From assembly GCA_900116485.1 (NCBI GenBank), contig FPAX01000001.1, positions 62,001 to 126,000 on the forward strand: DNA of 64,000 bases, given 5' to 3'. Both the position numbers and the translations under genes were made by a program. This document shows positions 62,830 through 64,000 of this stretch, one piece after another. Source of the stretch: Selenomonas sp. GACV-9 (lineage in GTDB: Bacteria > Bacillota > Negativicutes > Selenomonadales > Selenomonadaceae). Every line of letters starts with the position of its first letter. Within the stretch, counting starts at the first letter, position 1. The notes beneath the pieces are model-generated. The model was not told the origin of the DNA and made no database searches. It was given only the letters and a program-made list of their open reading frames with translations.

Positions 62830-63684
62830 ATGATGCTGACCATAGCTGTCTTTCCCAATGTGAATAAGCCGCAGGCCCCCGAAGTGCTCAAACGGATCTT
62901 TGCGTTCTATCGGGATAAGGATGTGCGCCTTATGCTGCCAATCGATGAATCGCGTTTTTTTGATATGGAAGAATATGGTGTACCGGATATCGAGACGGTA
63001 GCAGCTGATATAGCCTTGAGTTTGGGCGGCGATGGAACGCTGCTCGGTGTTTGCCGGCGCTATGGTGCCATGGCGGTACCAGTCTGTGGTGTCAATATCG
63101 GCACATTGGGATTTATGGCCGACATCGAGCTTTCTGAACTTGAGACCAAGCTGCAGAAGATCCTCGATGGCGATTACCGCGTAGAGCATCGCCTGCTGCT
63201 GGCCGGCTTTGTCTGCTCCCAGGGCAAGCAGCGCTTTTTGGGTCATGCCATCAACGATGTGGTGGTCACGAAAGGCGGCGTCGCGCGAATGCTGCATCTT
63301 GGGCTTAGCATCAATGATTCACATCTGATTGACTACAAGGCCGACGGTGTCATCGTGTCGTCGCCTACTGGCTCGACAGCCTATTCGCTGTCAGCTGGAG
63401 GGCCAATCATGAATCCGACGATTCAGGCACTTTTAGTGACGCCAATCTGTGCCCATACGTTCAATATGCGTCCACTGGTGGTGGGCGAAGAAGATGTGGT
63501 GCACATCGAGATCGCAGCAATCCATCAGGATATCATCGTCACCTTTGATGGGCAGGAGAGTTTCCGCCTGCTGCCCGGTGATGAGGTCATGGTCATGAAA
63601 TCAAATGTGCAGGCGGGTATCGTCAAGTTCGATGATAAGGACTATTATCAGATCTTGCGCACGAAACTCTGGAAAGACGTTTAA
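62830..63684 (+). CDS. nadK: NAD kinase
   Basis: 284 residues. The GGDGTLL motif is near residue 65. NIGTLGFMAD, the HAINDVVVTKGG segment and DGVIVSSPTGSTAYSLSAGGPI follow, which bind NAD and ATP. It makes NADP from NAD. Starts eight bases after tlyA; two adjacent ATGs (62830, 62833) are possible. Confidence 0.95.
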   Translation: MMLTIAVFPNVNKPQAPEVLKRIFAFYRDKDVRLMLPIDESRFFDMEEYGVPDIETVAADIALSLGGDGTLLGVCRRYGAMAVPVCGVNIGTLGFMADIELSELETKLQKILDGDYRVEHRLLLAGFVCSQGKQRFLGHAINDVVVTKGGVARMLHLGLSINDSHLIDYKADGVIVSSPTGSTAYSLSAGGPIMNPTIQALLVTPICAHTFNMRPLVVGEEDVVHIEIAAIHQDIIVTFDGQESFRLLPGDEVMVMKSNVQAGIVKFDDKDYYQILRTKLWKDV

Positions 63685-63711
63685 TGATAGAGAATTGAGA
63701 GGTGTTGGCGG

Positions 63712-64000
63712 ATGAAAAGTATACGACATGCTGTAATAAAAGATATTATCGAAGAACAAGTCATTGAAACACAAGAGGAATTAGCAGCTGCTTTGCGTGA
63801 ACGCCGTATTCAGGTTACGCAGGCCACCGTTTCCCGTGATATCAAAGAACTGATGCTTATCAAGGTTCCTTCTGGGGATGGCCGTTATCGCTATGCCTCG
63901 CCAATGCAGAACACTATCTTGTTTACGGAAGACCGCATGCGCCGGTTGTTTGCGGATACGGTGACGGACTGTGATTACAGTGAGAACCTCATTGTGGTCA
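63712..64000 (+). CDS. argR: Arginine repressor ArgR/AhrC (partial, runs off the window)
   Basis: 96 codons are visible. The winged helix reads KDIIEEQVIETQEELAAALRERRIQVTQATVSRDIKELMLIKVP (key words TQEELA and VTQATVSRDIKEL). The start of the arginine-binding oligomerisation domain is seen at the end. It represses arginine synthesis when arginine is present. ATG 63712 follows GAGGTGTTGGCGG. It is the last gene of the nusB-to-argR block; recN, usually next, would lie outside. Confidence 0.93.
   Translation, partial: MKSIRHAVIKDIIEEQVIETQEELAAALRERRIQVTQATVSRDIKELMLIKVPSGDGRYRYASPMQNTILFTEDRMRRLFADTVTDCDYSENLIVV

Noticed and set aside
1..64000. CRISPR arrays, rRNA or tRNA genes, insertion sequences
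   Set aside because: No regularly spaced direct repeats, no cloverleaf or rRNA sequence, and no transposase frame were found in either strand.

Overview
The window is a stretch of bacterial chromosome, moderately GC-rich and almost gap-free. The gene set is that of the low-GC Gram-positive lineage: PolC-type replicase, IreB, an Asp23/AmaP envelope trio, MltG next to TrmR and a U32 peptidase, and a NusB-XseA-XseB-IspA-Dxs-TlyA-NadK-ArgR string. Together with ATP-type PEP carboxykinase, a DUF4127 protein and a GC-leaning codon usage, this suggests a member of the Negativicutes, most likely the Selenomonadaceae. That assignment is inferred from gene content and codon use; no rRNA gene is present to test it.

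Layout. 1-16 kb: end of homoserine dehydrogenase, thrB, a CCA-adding enzyme, a gamma-carbonic-anhydrase-like protein, ndk, an EF-G paralogue, a secreted L,D-transpeptidase, then a replication/repair run (polA, mutM, coaE, a lytic transglycosylase, polC). 16-25.9 kb: metabolism, transport and sensing (alpha/beta hydrolase, ThrE-type exporter, ketopantoate reductase family protein, anion permease, MnmM-like methyltransferase, permease plus asparaginase, FIST sensor plus soluble chemoreceptor). 25.9-35.3 kb: type IV pilus/secretion motor genes pilB, pilT and pilC, with pilB separated from pilT-pilC by about 5.8 kb of unrelated and partly AT-rich DNA. 35.3-49 kb: metallophosphatase, FKBP isomerase, NAD synthetase, thrC, pckA, DUF4127, HAD phosphatase, recG, dapB-asd. 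49-64 kb: a dense co-directional block for cell envelope, tRNA modification, isoprenoid synthesis and DNA repair, ending in a truncated argR.

What stands out. (1) The DNA inside the pilus locus carries two adjacent full-length paralogues of the PcfJ family. One (31282-32895) keeps the C-terminal Asn-Cys-Val motif. The other (29118-31268) has lost it and gained Sel1-like repeats. This looks like an uncharacterised two-gene module. (2) A palindromic word, TGAC-NN-GTCA, occurs at least 18 times (about 1 expected by chance), eight times as TGACCGGTCA, mostly inside coding sequence; one copy is the centre of a perfect 42-nt terminator palindrome. It resembles a highly iterated palindrome or an uptake-type signal. 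(3) PolC lacks the 3'-5' exonuclease domain normally inserted in its PHP domain. (4) A compact promoter-hairpins-terminator unit lies ahead of the permease-asparaginase operon. (5) Two related nested inverted repeats bracket the FIST-chemoreceptor pair. (6) A DUF1653 gene has been cut and joined to the tail of another gene.

Threonine/lysine synthesis is well represented but scattered (hom-thrB, thrC, asd-dapB). No tRNA, rRNA, CRISPR array, transposase or integrase gene was seen.
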